Shown: positions 16,621 through 25,601 of the stretch, in pieces
Layout: every line of letters begins with the position of its first letter
Position numbering within the stretch: the stretch's first letter is position 1
IMG/VR virus record: IMGVR_UViG_3300037502_002729
Coordinates: 1 to 64,000 of that record
Length of the DNA stretch: 64,000 bases
Reading direction: 5' to 3' (one strand)
Origin: a virus
Notes under the pieces: model-generated
What the model saw: the letters and a program-made list of their open reading frames with translations, nothing else
What the model was told of the DNA's origin: nothing
The model's database searches: none
Translations under genes and position numbers: made by a program

Positions 16621-17090
16621 TCTCTATCTATTTTTCCTTTTATAAACCCAGGCTTAATCATTTCTCTTAATTCTTCATCTGAATATTTTGTTAAATATGT
16701 ACCCCCAATAAACAACCAACCACCAACTTTTAATCCTTTGGGTAATAATTTTATATTTGTTCCTCTAAAATCCAACCAATCTCCAACTTTCAATCCTTCT
16801 GGTAATGATTTTATATTTGTTTCTCTTAAATCCAACCAACCTCCAACTTCCAAGCCTTCTGGTAATGATTTCATATGTGAATCTTGCAAATCCAAACATC
16901 CTCTAACTTGTAACCCTTTTGGTAATGAGGCTATATCTAAATATGATAAGTCCAAATCACCTTTAACAATTAATTCTTCTTTTGTTAATGGTATATTATT
17001 AAATAATTTCCACAAGAATGGTACTTTGTGCCCTTCCTTTTCTTCAAGAAAATCAAATATTTTTTTTAGTGCTTCTTTTTCCATTACCAA
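16617..17090 (-). CDS. Phage LRR-cassette protein 5 (first of array)
   Basis: 157 residues. It begins MVMEKEALKKIFDFLEEKEGHK; the second Met (17084) is an equally good start. About four to five repeats such as SLPEGLEVGGWLDLRETNIK follow, with Trp replacing a common Asp/Asn. The C-cap is KYSDEELREMIKPGFIKGKI. The start overlaps the end of the head-like gene at 17084, so the array may be transcribed from that gene's promoter. Confidence 0.85.
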   Translation of the reverse strand: MVMEKEALKKIFDFLEEKEGHKVPFLWKLFNNIPLTKEELIVKGDLDLSYLDIASLPKGLQVRGCLDLQDSHMKSLPEGLEVGGWLDLRETNIKSLPEGLKVGDWLDFRGTNIKLLPKGLKVGGWLFIGGTYLTKYSDEELREMIKPGFIKGKIDRE

Positions 17091-17704
17091 CTATTTGAAG
17101 ATTTCAATCCAAGTTGTTTGGAATATCTTCCCACATTACATGACCAGTATCCTGCTGTGGTTCTATCTTTCTTTTGGTCACACTTATGTCTTGCTCTAAA
17201 TGATTTGGCTGCACCTTTGTTTTTATTTCTCACCTTTAAATTTGGATCACCAAATGTAACCTTTTTAACACCCCCACCTGGGGTTTTAACATAAACTGCA
17301 AATTTCTTTGGTCCACCAGGAGTTCTAAATGGTCTTCCCAAATTAACTTTCTTGCCCCTATGTTCAGCCTCATTTAAGAAATCAAAATCATCACTTTCAA
17401 GTACAGGTGCATCAAGATAAACCATTTCACCTTCAAATAATGCAACTTTGCCAGTATCTGACATTACCATTTGTTCATCTTCTTCATTTAGTTGGATTAA
17501 ATCTCTCATCCATAAATCTCTAACTTCATTAATCAAGTCAAAGTATTTTTTGGAATAAACCATAAAAACATTATTAGTTAATGTTAAGTTTTCATCAATG
17601 TGATATTGTAGTTCTTCTGATACTTTCACATTTTCTTTAATAACCAAAGTTCTATTAGAGAACTTCTCTAAATTCTCTTTAATTAATTTTGTAATATTAT
17701 CCAT
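17084..17704 (-). CDS. Probable head/core protein (DUF5872-like C-terminus)
   Basis: 206 residues. The N-terminus MDNITKLIKENLEKFSN is a leader-like helix. At about residues 128-133 is DFLNE followed by AEHRGKKVNLGRP, a good T4-type prohead-protease site (L-N-E) before a basic domain. The C-terminal block VYVKTPGGGVKKVTFGDPN, then RARHKCD and YWSCNVG, is the conserved domain seen in head/core-associated proteins of large phages. It heads the LRR array on the minus strand. The upstream leader contains TATTTATTAGTATAAATT. Confidence 0.8.
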   Translation of the reverse strand: MDNITKLIKENLEKFSNRTLVIKENVKVSEELQYHIDENLTLTNNVFMVYSKKYFDLINEVRDLWMRDLIQLNEEDEQMVMSDTGKVALFEGEMVYLDAPVLESDDFDFLNEAEHRGKKVNLGRPFRTPGGPKKFAVYVKTPGGGVKKVTFGDPNLKVRNKNKGAAKSFRARHKCDQKKDRTTAGYWSCNVGRYSKQLGLKSSNSW

Positions 17705-17780
17705 ATTTGTTATAATTTATACTAATAAATATAGTATTTATATAATTATAACTATTATATAACAAAAATATAAAAATATT

Positions 17781-18407
17781 ATGGATCAGTCAAGTGCCAA
17801 GCAAAAATTAATGGGAATTATTCCAGAATCAATCATAAATCAGATTGATTTAATCTATGAAAAGTATGATATAAACACACAATTAAGGTTAGCACATTTC
17901 TTAGCACAATGCGCTCATGAATCAGGAAATTTTATTGCTGTACAAGAGAATTTAAACTATTCTGCAAAAAGATTACAAGAGGTTTTTGGTAAGTATTTTA
18001 CAACAAAGGAGAAAGCATTATTGTATGAGAGAAAACCATCTAAGATTGCAAGTCTTGTTTATGCAAATAGAATGGGAAATGGTGATGAAGATAGCATTGA
18101 AGGGTATAAATATAGAGGTAGGGGTTACATACAATTGACTGGTAAAAATAATTACTTATTATTTAATAAATCATTAAATGAGGCAGGTATGGATGTTGAT
18201 ATAATTGGCAATCCAGATTTAGTTGCAACAACATATCCATTGGCATCTGCTGGTTGGTTTTTTGATAAAAACAAATTGAATGAGATTGCAGATCTTGGTG
18301 CAACAAGAGATATTATTACAAGAATTACAAAAAGAGTAAATGGTGGAACACACGGGTTAGATTCAAGGATTTCCTATTTCAATAAATTTTATAAAAAACT
18401 AAATTAA
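17781..18407 (+). CDS. GH19 chitinase-like endolysin
   Basis: 208 residues. Glycoside hydrolase 19 endolysins cut peptidoglycan glycan strands. The general acid is E47 in FLAQCAHESGNF. The YRGRGYIQLTGKNNY segment (about 110-124) is the GH19 substrate-groove signature. No signal peptide is present, so a holin would be needed for access to the wall. It starts a plus-strand block that diverges from the head/LRR operon. Confidence 0.93.
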   Translation: MDQSSAKQKLMGIIPESIINQIDLIYEKYDINTQLRLAHFLAQCAHESGNFIAVQENLNYSAKRLQEVFGKYFTTKEKALLYERKPSKIASLVYANRMGNGDEDSIEGYKYRGRGYIQLTGKNNYLLFNKSLNEAGMDVDIIGNPDLVATTYPLASAGWFFDKNKLNEIADLGATRDIITRITKRVNGGTHGLDSRISYFNKFYKKLN

Positions 18408-18411
18408 AAAA

Positions 18412-20232
18412 ATGAAAAAATTAAAATTAATATTGATTTATTCAATATTAACATTCTCATTATTCTCACAGAATAATAAACCTATATCCATTTTCTTTGA
18501 AACAAATTCAAAGGAGTTGAGAACAACATCACACAATTATGCAACCCCCCTCATATTGAACAAAAATATTATTAGAGAAATCATAAATAATGATTTGGAT
18601 TCTCTAACAATCCAATTACCAACCCCAGAGGGCGTTAAAATCCTTAACTTAACCAAAATGGAAATATATGTGGATAACCCCAAAATATATTCTGAATGTA
18701 ATGCCATATATGAACCACAATCGCTTATTTATTCTGGAAAGGTTCAAGGTAATGATAGTGCATTTGCATCTATTGTAATCAATGATAATAGCTTTCAGAC
18801 CTATATTATGGGTGATGGTGAAGGTTGGATTTTTGGTCCAGTAGAGAAGGGGTTTCATGGTGTTTGGCATGAATTAGATGTGAAGCAAACAAAAAATTTC
18901 AAATGTGTTTTACCAAATGAGGAAGAGTTTTTTAAGGAAACCCAAATGTTTGAATATGCACAAGAAAAATCAAATAAAATCAAAGTCATAACAATGTATT
19001 TTGAGGCAGATTATGATATGATTGAAACACTTGGTTCAGGAAAAGAAGTTATTAAATTTATTGAAAACATATTTGCTCAAACTCATTTAATTTATTTAAA
19101 GGAAGGGGTTAATATTAAAATTGCAAGGTTTAAATTATGGGATAGACCAAGTGGTTATAATTATGATGGAACTAATATGTTATATTCATTTGCCAACCAA
19201 TTTAAATCTGAGGATCAATTACCTGAAACATTTGGACAGTTGGTATCTTTAAGAGATGGATTAGGTGTAGCTTTCCTTAGTTCTCTTTGTGATATTGCAA
19301 GATGGAGAACAAGTTATGCTGGTTTGGATATGGAACCAGGAGTATTTCCAAATTATTCTTGGAACACAACAGTAATGACCCATGAAATTGGTCATTTACT
19401 TGGTTCACCCCACACACATGCTTGTTGGTGGAATGGTAATGGAACTGCTTTGGATGGTTGTTGGTTTGTGGAACAGACTGGACCAGTAAAATGTCCAGAG
19501 TTAGAGGTTACATCTGAAACAAAGGGAACAATAATGTCATATTGCCATTTGAATCCAAAGGTGGGAATAAACTACAAGTGGGGGTTTGGGGAACAACCTG
19601 GAAATAAGATAAGAAGAAATATTGCAGAAGCAATTTGTTTGCCACTTGTTGATGCACCTAGAGATTGCAATGCAAATGATTCAACATATTCAAGAATTAA
19701 GATAGAAATTGATAAAAATAAGTTTTTTGAAGATTTTTATTATAATGTGCAACAAAATGGGATTACAATTGTTGAATATAATCCTAACCAAAAAAGAATA
19801 ACAAATGATACCACAATTTGCTTAAAAATTGATTCTTGTTTTACATTAACTTTAAAACATAAAGCAAAATCACCATATAAAAATAAAATTAATTTTAGAA
19901 TATTAAATGGATTTGATACTATATTCCAAATAAATGATGTCTATATAATAGATGAGACAATAACAATTTGTTCAAACAAACAACACAAATATGACAAAAT
20001 TACAAATGATTATTTATCAATTAACATTATTGATAATTTTTACAATAGTAGTTATATTAATCCATCAGAAGGTGATAAATGGATTTTATATAATTTATTG
20101 GGTATTCAAACATCAAGTGGAGTTGGACAATTTAAAATAAATTTAGAAAATAACAATTTTGAAACAGGTTTATATATCCTAACAATAAATGGAAAATTTT
20201 ATAAAAAAATGTTTATAAAAAAAGTGGAATAA
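18412..20232 (+). CDS. Secreted metzincin protease with T9SS sorting domain
   Basis: 606 residues. The N-terminal signal peptide MKKLKLILIYSILTFSLFSQ is followed by a propeptide-like region. The zinc motif H324-EIGHLLGSP-H334 is a metzincin (reprolysin/M12- or M43-like) site, with Cys-rich flanks. The last ~75 residues (NPSEGDKWILYNLLGIQ, then FETGLYILTINGKFYKKMFIKK) match the type IX secretion C-terminal sorting domain, including the GxYil-x-i and K-x-x-K ending. The phage-infected cell would export this enzyme to its surface through the host T9SS. It could also be a host-derived gene. Followed by a terminator. Confidence 0.9.
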   Translation: MKKLKLILIYSILTFSLFSQNNKPISIFFETNSKELRTTSHNYATPLILNKNIIREIINNDLDSLTIQLPTPEGVKILNLTKMEIYVDNPKIYSECNAIYEPQSLIYSGKVQGNDSAFASIVINDNSFQTYIMGDGEGWIFGPVEKGFHGVWHELDVKQTKNFKCVLPNEEEFFKETQMFEYAQEKSNKIKVITMYFEADYDMIETLGSGKEVIKFIENIFAQTHLIYLKEGVNIKIARFKLWDRPSGYNYDGTNMLYSFANQFKSEDQLPETFGQLVSLRDGLGVAFLSSLCDIARWRTSYAGLDMEPGVFPNYSWNTTVMTHEIGHLLGSPHTHACWWNGNGTALDGCWFVEQTGPVKCPELEVTSETKGTIMSYCHLNPKVGINYKWGFGEQPGNKIRRNIAEAICLPLVDAPRDCNANDSTYSRIKIEIDKNKFFEDFYYNVQQNGITIVEYNPNQKRITNDTTICLKIDSCFTLTLKHKAKSPYKNKINFRILNGFDTIFQINDVYIIDETITICSNKQHKYDKITNDYLSINIIDNFYNSSYINPSEGDKWILYNLLGIQTSSGVGQFKINLENNNFETGLYILTINGKFYKKMFIKKVE

Positions 20233-20305
20233 TTGTACTTTTGATATATATAAAGATATTTATTTATTATTTTTAAAATCATTCCTCTTCTTTGGAATTT
20301 TATAT

Positions 20306-20335
20306 ATATCCGATTTTTTTCAAAGAGACCTAACA
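20306..20335. repeat. 30-bp intergenic element, copy 1
   Basis: The sequence ATATCCGATTTTTTTC followed by AAAGAGACCTAACA matches positions 41642-41671 at 25 of 30 bases. Here it lies between the stop of the T9SS protease and the terminator stem. Meaning unknown; it could be chance in AT-rich DNA. Confidence 0.35.
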
Positions 20336-20361
20336 AAAAACTTGTTGGGTCTATTTTTTTT
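20326..20361 (+). terminator. Terminator after the T9SS metalloprotease
   Basis: The stem AGACCTAACA pairs with TGTTGGGTCT around an A-rich loop and is followed by a run of Ts. It ends the 17781-20232 transcript. Confidence 0.85.
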
Positions 20362-20397
20362 AACTATATTTGCAGTATAAACAAATAAATTAACACT

Positions 20398-20736
20398 ATG
20401 AGCAAACTTTTTGAATTTTTTATTAAACTTTTTAAGTTTATCCCTATATTATGGAATTATGCACATTGGGATTACACTTTTATATTAGCAAGTATGAAAG
20501 CATCAACTGAACTAATGTTAAAATCTTATATAGAGAATGAGGCATCTTTAAAAGATATCAAAGAATTAAGAAGATTTATCCAATTATTGGATAATCATTT
20601 GAAGGATGAATATTATCTTATTGATGATGTTAAAGAATCAGTAGCTTTAGAAGAAAAAGAATGGGATGAATTATGTGAGATATTTAAAGGAAACAAAGAA
20701 ATTGAAAAATATGGTGTAAAATCCTGGTGGACATAA
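20398..20736 (+). CDS. Hypothetical phage protein
   Basis: 112 residues, mostly helical. It starts with an aromatic-rich amphipathic N-terminus (FEFFIKLFKFIPILWNYAHWDYTFIL). The WDY pattern after a hydrophobic helix occurs in small conserved proteins of several large phages, with no known role. It is separated from the phosphoesterase by ten bases, so they are probably co-transcribed. Confidence 0.75.
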   Translation: MSKLFEFFIKLFKFIPILWNYAHWDYTFILASMKASTELMLKSYIENEASLKDIKELRRFIQLLDNHLKDEYYLIDDVKESVALEEKEWDELCEIFKGNKEIEKYGVKSWWT

Positions 20737-20746
20737 AAACAAAAAA

Positions 20747-21412
20747 ATGAAAATAACATTTATTTCAGACACACATAACAAACACAAAGAATTAACAGAC
20801 AATAACTTATTGCCTAGTGGTGATGTCATTATTCATAGTGGAGATATTTCAGGTCGGGGTTATGAGCATGAAATAACTGATTTTTTAGATTGGTTTCAAG
20901 GTTTGAATTACACTCACAAAATATTTATTGCTGGTAATCATGATTTCTGGTTTGAGAAAAACTTTGATATTGAACAGAAATATAAAGATAAAGGTGTTGT
21001 TTATTTATTTGACCATTTTATGAATATTGATGGTTTGAATATATATGGATCACCTTGGCAACCAGCATTCTTTAACTGGGCTTTTAATTTACACACAAGC
21101 AAGGACTTAAAATATTATTGGGACAAAATACCTAATAATCTTGATGTTCTAATTACACATGGTCCTCCAAAATACATATTAGATGTTTTGCCAGTTGGGG
21201 TCAATGTTGGTTGTGAGGAATTAACAAAACGTGTTGAGGTTGTTAAACCAAAAATACATTGCTTTGGTCATATCCATTCTGGTTATGGTGAGAAATATGC
21301 TGATGGTGTCCAGTATTTCAATGCTGCTGTCTTGGGAGAGAATTATAAGTTAGCAAACAATCCAATTAACATAGAATACAATATAGAATCAAAGGAAATT
21401 ATCTTTATTTAA
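20747..21412 (+). CDS. Calcineurin-like metallophosphoesterase 1
   Basis: 221 residues. It has the full two-metal motif set: D8-x-H10 (ISDTHN), GD-x2 (HSGDISG), GNHD (IFIAGNHDFW), ITHGPP, and GH-x-H (CFGHIHSG). Such proteins hydrolyse phosphodiesters, and the substrate cannot be read from the sequence. No leader or signal peptide. A second member is at 33111-33764. Confidence 0.92.
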   Translation: MKITFISDTHNKHKELTDNNLLPSGDVIIHSGDISGRGYEHEITDFLDWFQGLNYTHKIFIAGNHDFWFEKNFDIEQKYKDKGVVYLFDHFMNIDGLNIYGSPWQPAFFNWAFNLHTSKDLKYYWDKIPNNLDVLITHGPPKYILDVLPVGVNVGCEELTKRVEVVKPKIHCFGHIHSGYGEKYADGVQYFNAAVLGENYKLANNPINIEYNIESKEIIFI

Positions 21413-21432
21413 GATGTAAATGCTTTTTATTG

Positions 21433-21466
21433 AAAAGTTTGGGATTTTGTGTCCCAAACTTTTTCT
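21433..21466 (+). terminator. Terminator after phosphoesterase 1
   Basis: AAAAGTTTGGGA pairs with TCCCAAACTTTT around a TTTTGTG loop and runs on into more Ts on the plus strand. Confidence 0.85.
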
Positions 21467-21483
21467 ATTTACACTATTTAGCA

Positions 21484-21491
21484 TATTTATA
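21484..21491 (+). promoter_or_regulatory. TATTTATA box before 21507 gene
   Basis: An exact TATTTATA ends 15 nt before the ATG, just after a terminator, as expected of a promoter restarting transcription. Confidence 0.55.
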
Positions 21492-21506
21492 ATAAAAGAA
21501 AAATAA

Positions 21507-21803
21507 ATGGATGAAAATACAATAGCAACTGTTTTAATTACAGCAATAACAGTTTTAGGTTCAGCAAGTGCTTGGAGGTTTTATGAAAAAAGAGAAGAAC
21601 GTAAAAGGAATGAGGATAATTTTATCCGTGAAGATTGTAGAGATAGAATTGCAAAATTAGAAGTTCTATTATTGAAAAGTTCAGAAGAAAAGGATCAAAT
21701 GAGAGATACAATCCTTAAATTAGTTGAGCAAGTTTCAGCTTTAACTGTTAAAGTACAGTTTTTAGAAGAAGAAAATAAAACATTAAAATCAAATCAACAT
21801 TAA
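21507..21803 (+). CDS. Small membrane-anchored coiled-coil protein
   Basis: 98 residues. One N-terminal membrane helix (about 5-24, TIATVLITAITVLGSASAW) is followed by a long charged coiled coil (25-95). This layout fits a spanin-like or tail-assembly accessory protein, but neither is proven. It is followed after two bases by the next gene, with a TATTTATA box in front. Confidence 0.75.
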   Translation: MDENTIATVLITAITVLGSASAWRFYEKREERKRNEDNFIREDCRDRIAKLEVLLLKSSEEKDQMRDTILKLVEQVSALTVKVQFLEEENKTLKSNQH

Positions 21804-21805
21804 TT

Positions 21806-22888
21806 ATGAAAATATTAGTAACAGAAAAACAATTAGCACATATTGTGAATGAATCTTTAGTTAAATCAACAAAGTCTTTTAAAGTTTTTGAATCCCTTGA
21901 ATTAAAAGAAGATATAACTCCTGATGAAATGATTGCTCGAATGACAAAACAAGTTGGTAATAAAATATCAGGAGTAGTTACTAGTCTTGGGAGATTAAGA
22001 ACTCTTGAATCAGAAGATATGAAAAGGGATATAAAAAGATTATTAGACTCATGTGAAAAATTTGAATATGAAGGGAGTATTTTTTATGTGTTTCAACAAA
22101 TTCCATCATTAAGACCAGAGAATGTAATATTCAAAGATAATAGAAGGGAAATTGCATTATATGTAAAACCAAATGTTAATAATCCTTATGAAGATAACAT
22201 TATCTACTATAACAAATTAGTTTTTAATAGATTGCCTTCAAAAGATAGGGGAGAAAATGCAGAATATGTCACAAAATATAATATTATAAATGTATTAATT
22301 GATGAAGATGTTATAACCAAAGAATCATTTACTGAAAATATTAGAAGATATTATAATGCTCATAAAAAAAATAGACAAAGTGCTGACCCATTATTTGAAT
22401 GGTTTGATAAGTTTATTCATGGAAAGGTGACTAGTGAAATACTACAAAAAACTGGGTTAAAAAATTTGAAGGATTTAGACATACATAGTATGAAGCCAGA
22501 CACTTTTAGTGATGAAGGTTTATCTGGGTTTGGTAAATTAAAAAGGAGTATAAGTAGAAAACTAACAGGTCTTGATGCTAAAGAATCTTATTATGTATCA
22601 AAGTTAGCAGACATATTTGATTTAGCTTTTAAGGATGAAAAACGTAGTCATATTTTTAATATATCAGATGAGGATGGTGAAGATTATATGTTATTCCAGT
22701 CAAAACCTTGTTCAGTTTTCTTGAAAAATAACCCTGTAATATATGATGATTCATTAGTGCCATATTTTGAAAATATTGGAACTAAATTTACTGATTTGGT
22801 TAAAAAAGCAGCAGATAAAACATCAAATAAAGAATTAAAAAATATGATTAGAAATTGTAATCCACAATATGGAATTTCACTTAAATAA
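21806..22888 (+). CDS. Leader-bearing hypothetical protein
   Basis: 360 residues. The leader MKILVTEKQLAHIVNESL has V-T-E and V-N-E positions like the other leaders. The body is soluble and mixed alpha/beta, with a helical C-terminus. I recognise no family or catalytic motif. Candidate packaged protein by leader only. Confidence 0.75.
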   Translation: MKILVTEKQLAHIVNESLVKSTKSFKVFESLELKEDITPDEMIARMTKQVGNKISGVVTSLGRLRTLESEDMKRDIKRLLDSCEKFEYEGSIFYVFQQIPSLRPENVIFKDNRREIALYVKPNVNNPYEDNIIYYNKLVFNRLPSKDRGENAEYVTKYNIINVLIDEDVITKESFTENIRRYYNAHKKNRQSADPLFEWFDKFIHGKVTSEILQKTGLKNLKDLDIHSMKPDTFSDEGLSGFGKLKRSISRKLTGLDAKESYYVSKLADIFDLAFKDEKRSHIFNISDEDGEDYMLFQSKPCSVFLKNNPVIYDDSLVPYFENIGTKFTDLVKKAADKTSNKELKNMIRNCNPQYGISLK

Positions 22889-22923
22889 TTAGATATTTTT
22901 CATTATCTTTACAAAAAAAAAAG

Positions 22924-23118
22924 ATGAAAAAAGAAACCCCAACCAACACAGCAAAGAAATACACAAGAGTATTTGTTGATGAGAATTCAACAACAACCTG
23001 GTATTATGATGAATCAATAACAACTAGAGGACCAGTTGAGGTAGTCACAAAGTATAAGAAGTCTTATGAGGATGCCTTAAATAAAGAAGTTAGCAAAACA
23101 AAAAAGGTAAGAACTTAG
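22924..23118 (+). CDS. Small hypothetical protein
   Basis: 64 residues, Thr- and Lys-rich, with a central VFVDENSTTTWYYDES strand pair and a basic tail. Its stop TAG lies in a hairpin shared with the convergent gene. Function unknown. Confidence 0.6.
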   Translation: MKKETPTNTAKKYTRVFVDENSTTTWYYDESITTRGPVEVVTKYKKSYEDALNKEVSKTKKVRT

Positions 23119-23129
23119 TTCTTACCTTT
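23103..23129 (-). terminator. Hairpin between convergent genes
   Basis: AAAGGTAAGAAC pairs with GTTCTTACCTTT. On the minus strand it is followed by TTTTTTG, giving a U tract, and it covers the ends of both convergent genes. Confidence 0.7.
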
Positions 23130-23612
23130 GATAACACCTAAACAGTGTTTAATATATTCTCTACCTCTTGGTGATACACTTTCATCACCATAGATTTTTT
23201 CCAAATCTTTAACCAATTCCTCACCATGTTTATTCTCTTTATATAGTTCAATTATTTTATCCATAGCAGAAACACACTGATTACTTGTTTCATCAAAATA
23301 ATTATATGGTTTATATTGGTTAATTGTATTTGATACCTTATAACATAAGTCTTCTCCTTTGTCTGTTAAGTTTGGTCTAGTCCTCATTGTCTTTAATGTT
23401 TCAATCATATCAGTTAGTGCATTAATGCCAGACTTTCTAATTTTAATACCTTCAATATAATCATCTTGTTCATCATCACCAACAATTTCTTCTAAAGTCT
23501 TAATATTTTTCTTATGGCAGAAACGTCTATTTTCTTCTTTTGATTTTTCATTTAGATATAGATTTTGTATTCTAATCTTATCCTCATCTGTAATATTAAA
23601 TTTTATACTCAT
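23115..23612 (-). CDS. Leader-bearing small hypothetical protein
   Basis: 165 residues from the ATG at 23612. The frame is open upstream, but MSIKFNITDEDKIRIQNLY is the recurrent 'ITE...I..LY..NE' leader, and a TATTTATTGTAATAAATA leader lies before it. Residues LYLNEKS could hold the cleavage point. The rest is helical, with a few cysteines (RFCHKKN, DLCYK, QCVSAM, HCLG) and a C-terminal CLG motif. Function unknown. Confidence 0.75.
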   Translation of the reverse strand: MSIKFNITDEDKIRIQNLYLNEKSKEENRRFCHKKNIKTLEEIVGDDEQDDYIEGIKIRKSGINALTDMIETLKTMRTRPNLTDKGEDLCYKVSNTINQYKPYNYFDETSNQCVSAMDKIIELYKENKHGEELVKDLEKIYGDESVSPRGREYIKHCLGVIKGKN

Positions 23613-23697
23613 TGTGTTATTTTTATTTATTACAATAAATATATATTTTTTCAAAAAAAATAAATAAAATTACTATTTATGTAAAAAATATAGACAT

Positions 23698-24747
23698 ATG
23701 AACTTAAATTTTTCATCAAAAGACATTGCTCTAGCAAAGAAAATCAATTTTGATTTGATTGCAAAACACTTTAAAGCATTAGAAGAAGGTAATGAGGTAA
23801 TTATTGATTTACCCCCAGCCCAAATACAGGCTTTATCAACAGAATCATCCTTAAATAATCAACCAAGTTGGGGTTGGGTGTTCTTGCAAAGTAATATATT
23901 GGATAACAAGATAATAATGGGGGAGAAATTTCAGCGTAAAGTTCTTTATTGTGTTATTGATACTATGGCATATCCAACTCATACTGCATTAATATCAGAT
24001 AACCAATTTGTAGATAAGAAATATTGCAAAGATTTCACAACTGATAGTAGCCAAGATGATGGTCACGGTCATGGTCATCATGTTGCTGGTATTATATTAG
24101 GAAAACATCCCCAATATAAGCTAGGTGTTGGATATGTTAATGGTAAAAATCATGGTGATTTAATTATGGCTCAAAAGGGTTTAAACAAAAATGGTGGGGG
24201 ATCAACAGAAAGTTTGGTAAATGCAATCAATCATGCAATGAATGTGTGGAAAGATAATTTTAAGGATTATTTGTTGGTGTTTAATTTCTCTTGGGGTGCA
24301 ACAACAGAAAACAAGGAAATAACAAAAACAATAAATGATGCAGTAAAAAATGGAGCATTTATTAATGCTGCTGCTGGAAATAATGGTACTGGAGCATTGT
24401 CATTTCCAGGGGCATTATCAAATGTAATTTCTTGGGGTGCTCATGATATTAGAGGCAATAAGGCATCTTTTTCACAATATGGAAATACATTAGTTGGTAT
24501 TGCACCAGGAGTTCAAATTTGGTCTTGCTTTAAAGATAATGGATCTTATGTTAGTTGGGATGGAACATCTATGGCAACACCACATGGTAGTGCTGCTATT
24601 GGCTTATTGTTAAAATATAAACCAGAAATTAAAAATCAAAATGACTTAAAAGAATATCTAACAAAAAACCTCACAGATGGTGGTAATCCTGGTCGTGATG
24701 ATTGGTATGGTTGGGGTTATCCAAAGTTTAGTAGTTTATTCAAATAA
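23698..24747 (+). CDS. Subtilisin-like serine protease
   Basis: 349 residues. The S8 triad is complete: D88 (VIDTMAYP), H125 (GHGHHVAG, in the HG-T-H position), and S291 (GTSMATPHGSAA). N228 in AAGNNG supplies the oxyanion hole. The H loop has a His-rich variant, GHGHGHH. No signal peptide or membrane helix is seen, so the protease is cytoplasmic, packaged, or released at lysis. An N-terminal ~80-residue segment could be an intramolecular propeptide. Unusual cargo for a phage. Confidence 0.93.
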   Translation: MNLNFSSKDIALAKKINFDLIAKHFKALEEGNEVIIDLPPAQIQALSTESSLNNQPSWGWVFLQSNILDNKIIMGEKFQRKVLYCVIDTMAYPTHTALISDNQFVDKKYCKDFTTDSSQDDGHGHGHHVAGIILGKHPQYKLGVGYVNGKNHGDLIMAQKGLNKNGGGSTESLVNAINHAMNVWKDNFKDYLLVFNFSWGATTENKEITKTINDAVKNGAFINAAAGNNGTGALSFPGALSNVISWGAHDIRGNKASFSQYGNTLVGIAPGVQIWSCFKDNGSYVSWDGTSMATPHGSAAIGLLLKYKPEIKNQNDLKEYLTKNLTDGGNPGRDDWYGWGYPKFSSLFK

Positions 24748-24782
24748 CTTTACAATCTAATTATTTTATTTATTATTTTTTT

Positions 24783-25601
24783 ATGGAAAAGATTATAATA
24801 ACTGGAACAAAAGGATTTATTGGGGGAAATTTGTTGGATAGATTAAAAGGCAAATTTGATATTTTAGAAATAAATGAAGACATATTTGATTATAAAGATT
24901 GGATTGGTGAATTAAATTCAATTTTGTTGGATTTCAACCCAAGTACAATATTTCATATTGGAGCATGTTCAAATACTCTTGAGAGTGATGTTAATTATAT
25001 GATGAAAGTGAATTATGAGTTCACAAAAATATTATCAGACTATTGTTTTGATAATGATGTAAAATTAATATACTCATCATCTGCTGCAAATTATGGTATA
25101 AATGGTTTGTACCCATCTAATCTATATGGTTGGAGTAAATATATTGCTGAAAATTATGTTATAAAGAATAATGGATTAGCACTAAGATATTTTAATGTTT
25201 ATGGGTTTGGTGAACAAAATAAAGGCAATATGGCCTCAGTTGCTTATCAGATGTATTTAAAAAAGTTGAAAAATGAAGAAATAAAATTGTTTCCATTAAA
25301 ACCAAAAAGAGATTTTGTATATATTGATGATGTGATTGATGCAAATATTTTTGCAAATGATAATTATAAAACATTATGTGGATTTTATTATGAAGTTAGT
25401 AGTGGAGAATCAAGATTATTTGAAGATATTATGAATATTTTTGGTTTAAGTTATTCATATGCAAACAAAGAACTAATACCAAAAGGATACCAATTTTTAA
25501 CTCAAAGCAATAAAGAAAAATGGATGCCAAATTGGCATCCAAAATATAATTTAGAAAAAGGATTAAAAAAGTATTTTTCAGAACTTAATCAGTTTTTTTA
25601 G
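24783..25601 (+). CDS. NAD-dependent sugar epimerase (extended SDR)
   Basis: 272 residues. The Rossmann motif is G-T-K-G-F-I-G at 8-14. SSAANYG at about 101-107 and Y-x3-K in YGWSKYIAENYV give the SDR active site. ALRYFNVYGFGE matches nucleotide-sugar and heptose epimerases (RfaD-like). It may alter host surface polysaccharide or LPS sugars. Convergent with the amidase gene; their 3' ends overlap by 17 bases. Confidence 0.9.
   Translation: MEKIIITGTKGFIGGNLLDRLKGKFDILEINEDIFDYKDWIGELNSILLDFNPSTIFHIGACSNTLESDVNYMMKVNYEFTKILSDYCFDNDVKLIYSSSAANYGINGLYPSNLYGWSKYIAENYVIKNNGLALRYFNVYGFGEQNKGNMASVAYQMYLKKLKNEEIKLFPLKPKRDFVYIDDVIDANIFANDNYKTLCGFYYEVSSGESRLFEDIMNIFGLSYSYANKELIPKGYQFLTQSNKEKWMPNWHPKYNLEKGLKKYFSELNQFF

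Noticed and set aside
14392-17090. Regular ~60-bp repetition looked at first like a CRISPR-type array
   Set aside because: The repeats are inside overlapping reading frames, diverge between units, and translate to 20-residue LRR-like units. There are no constant palindromic repeats or spacers.
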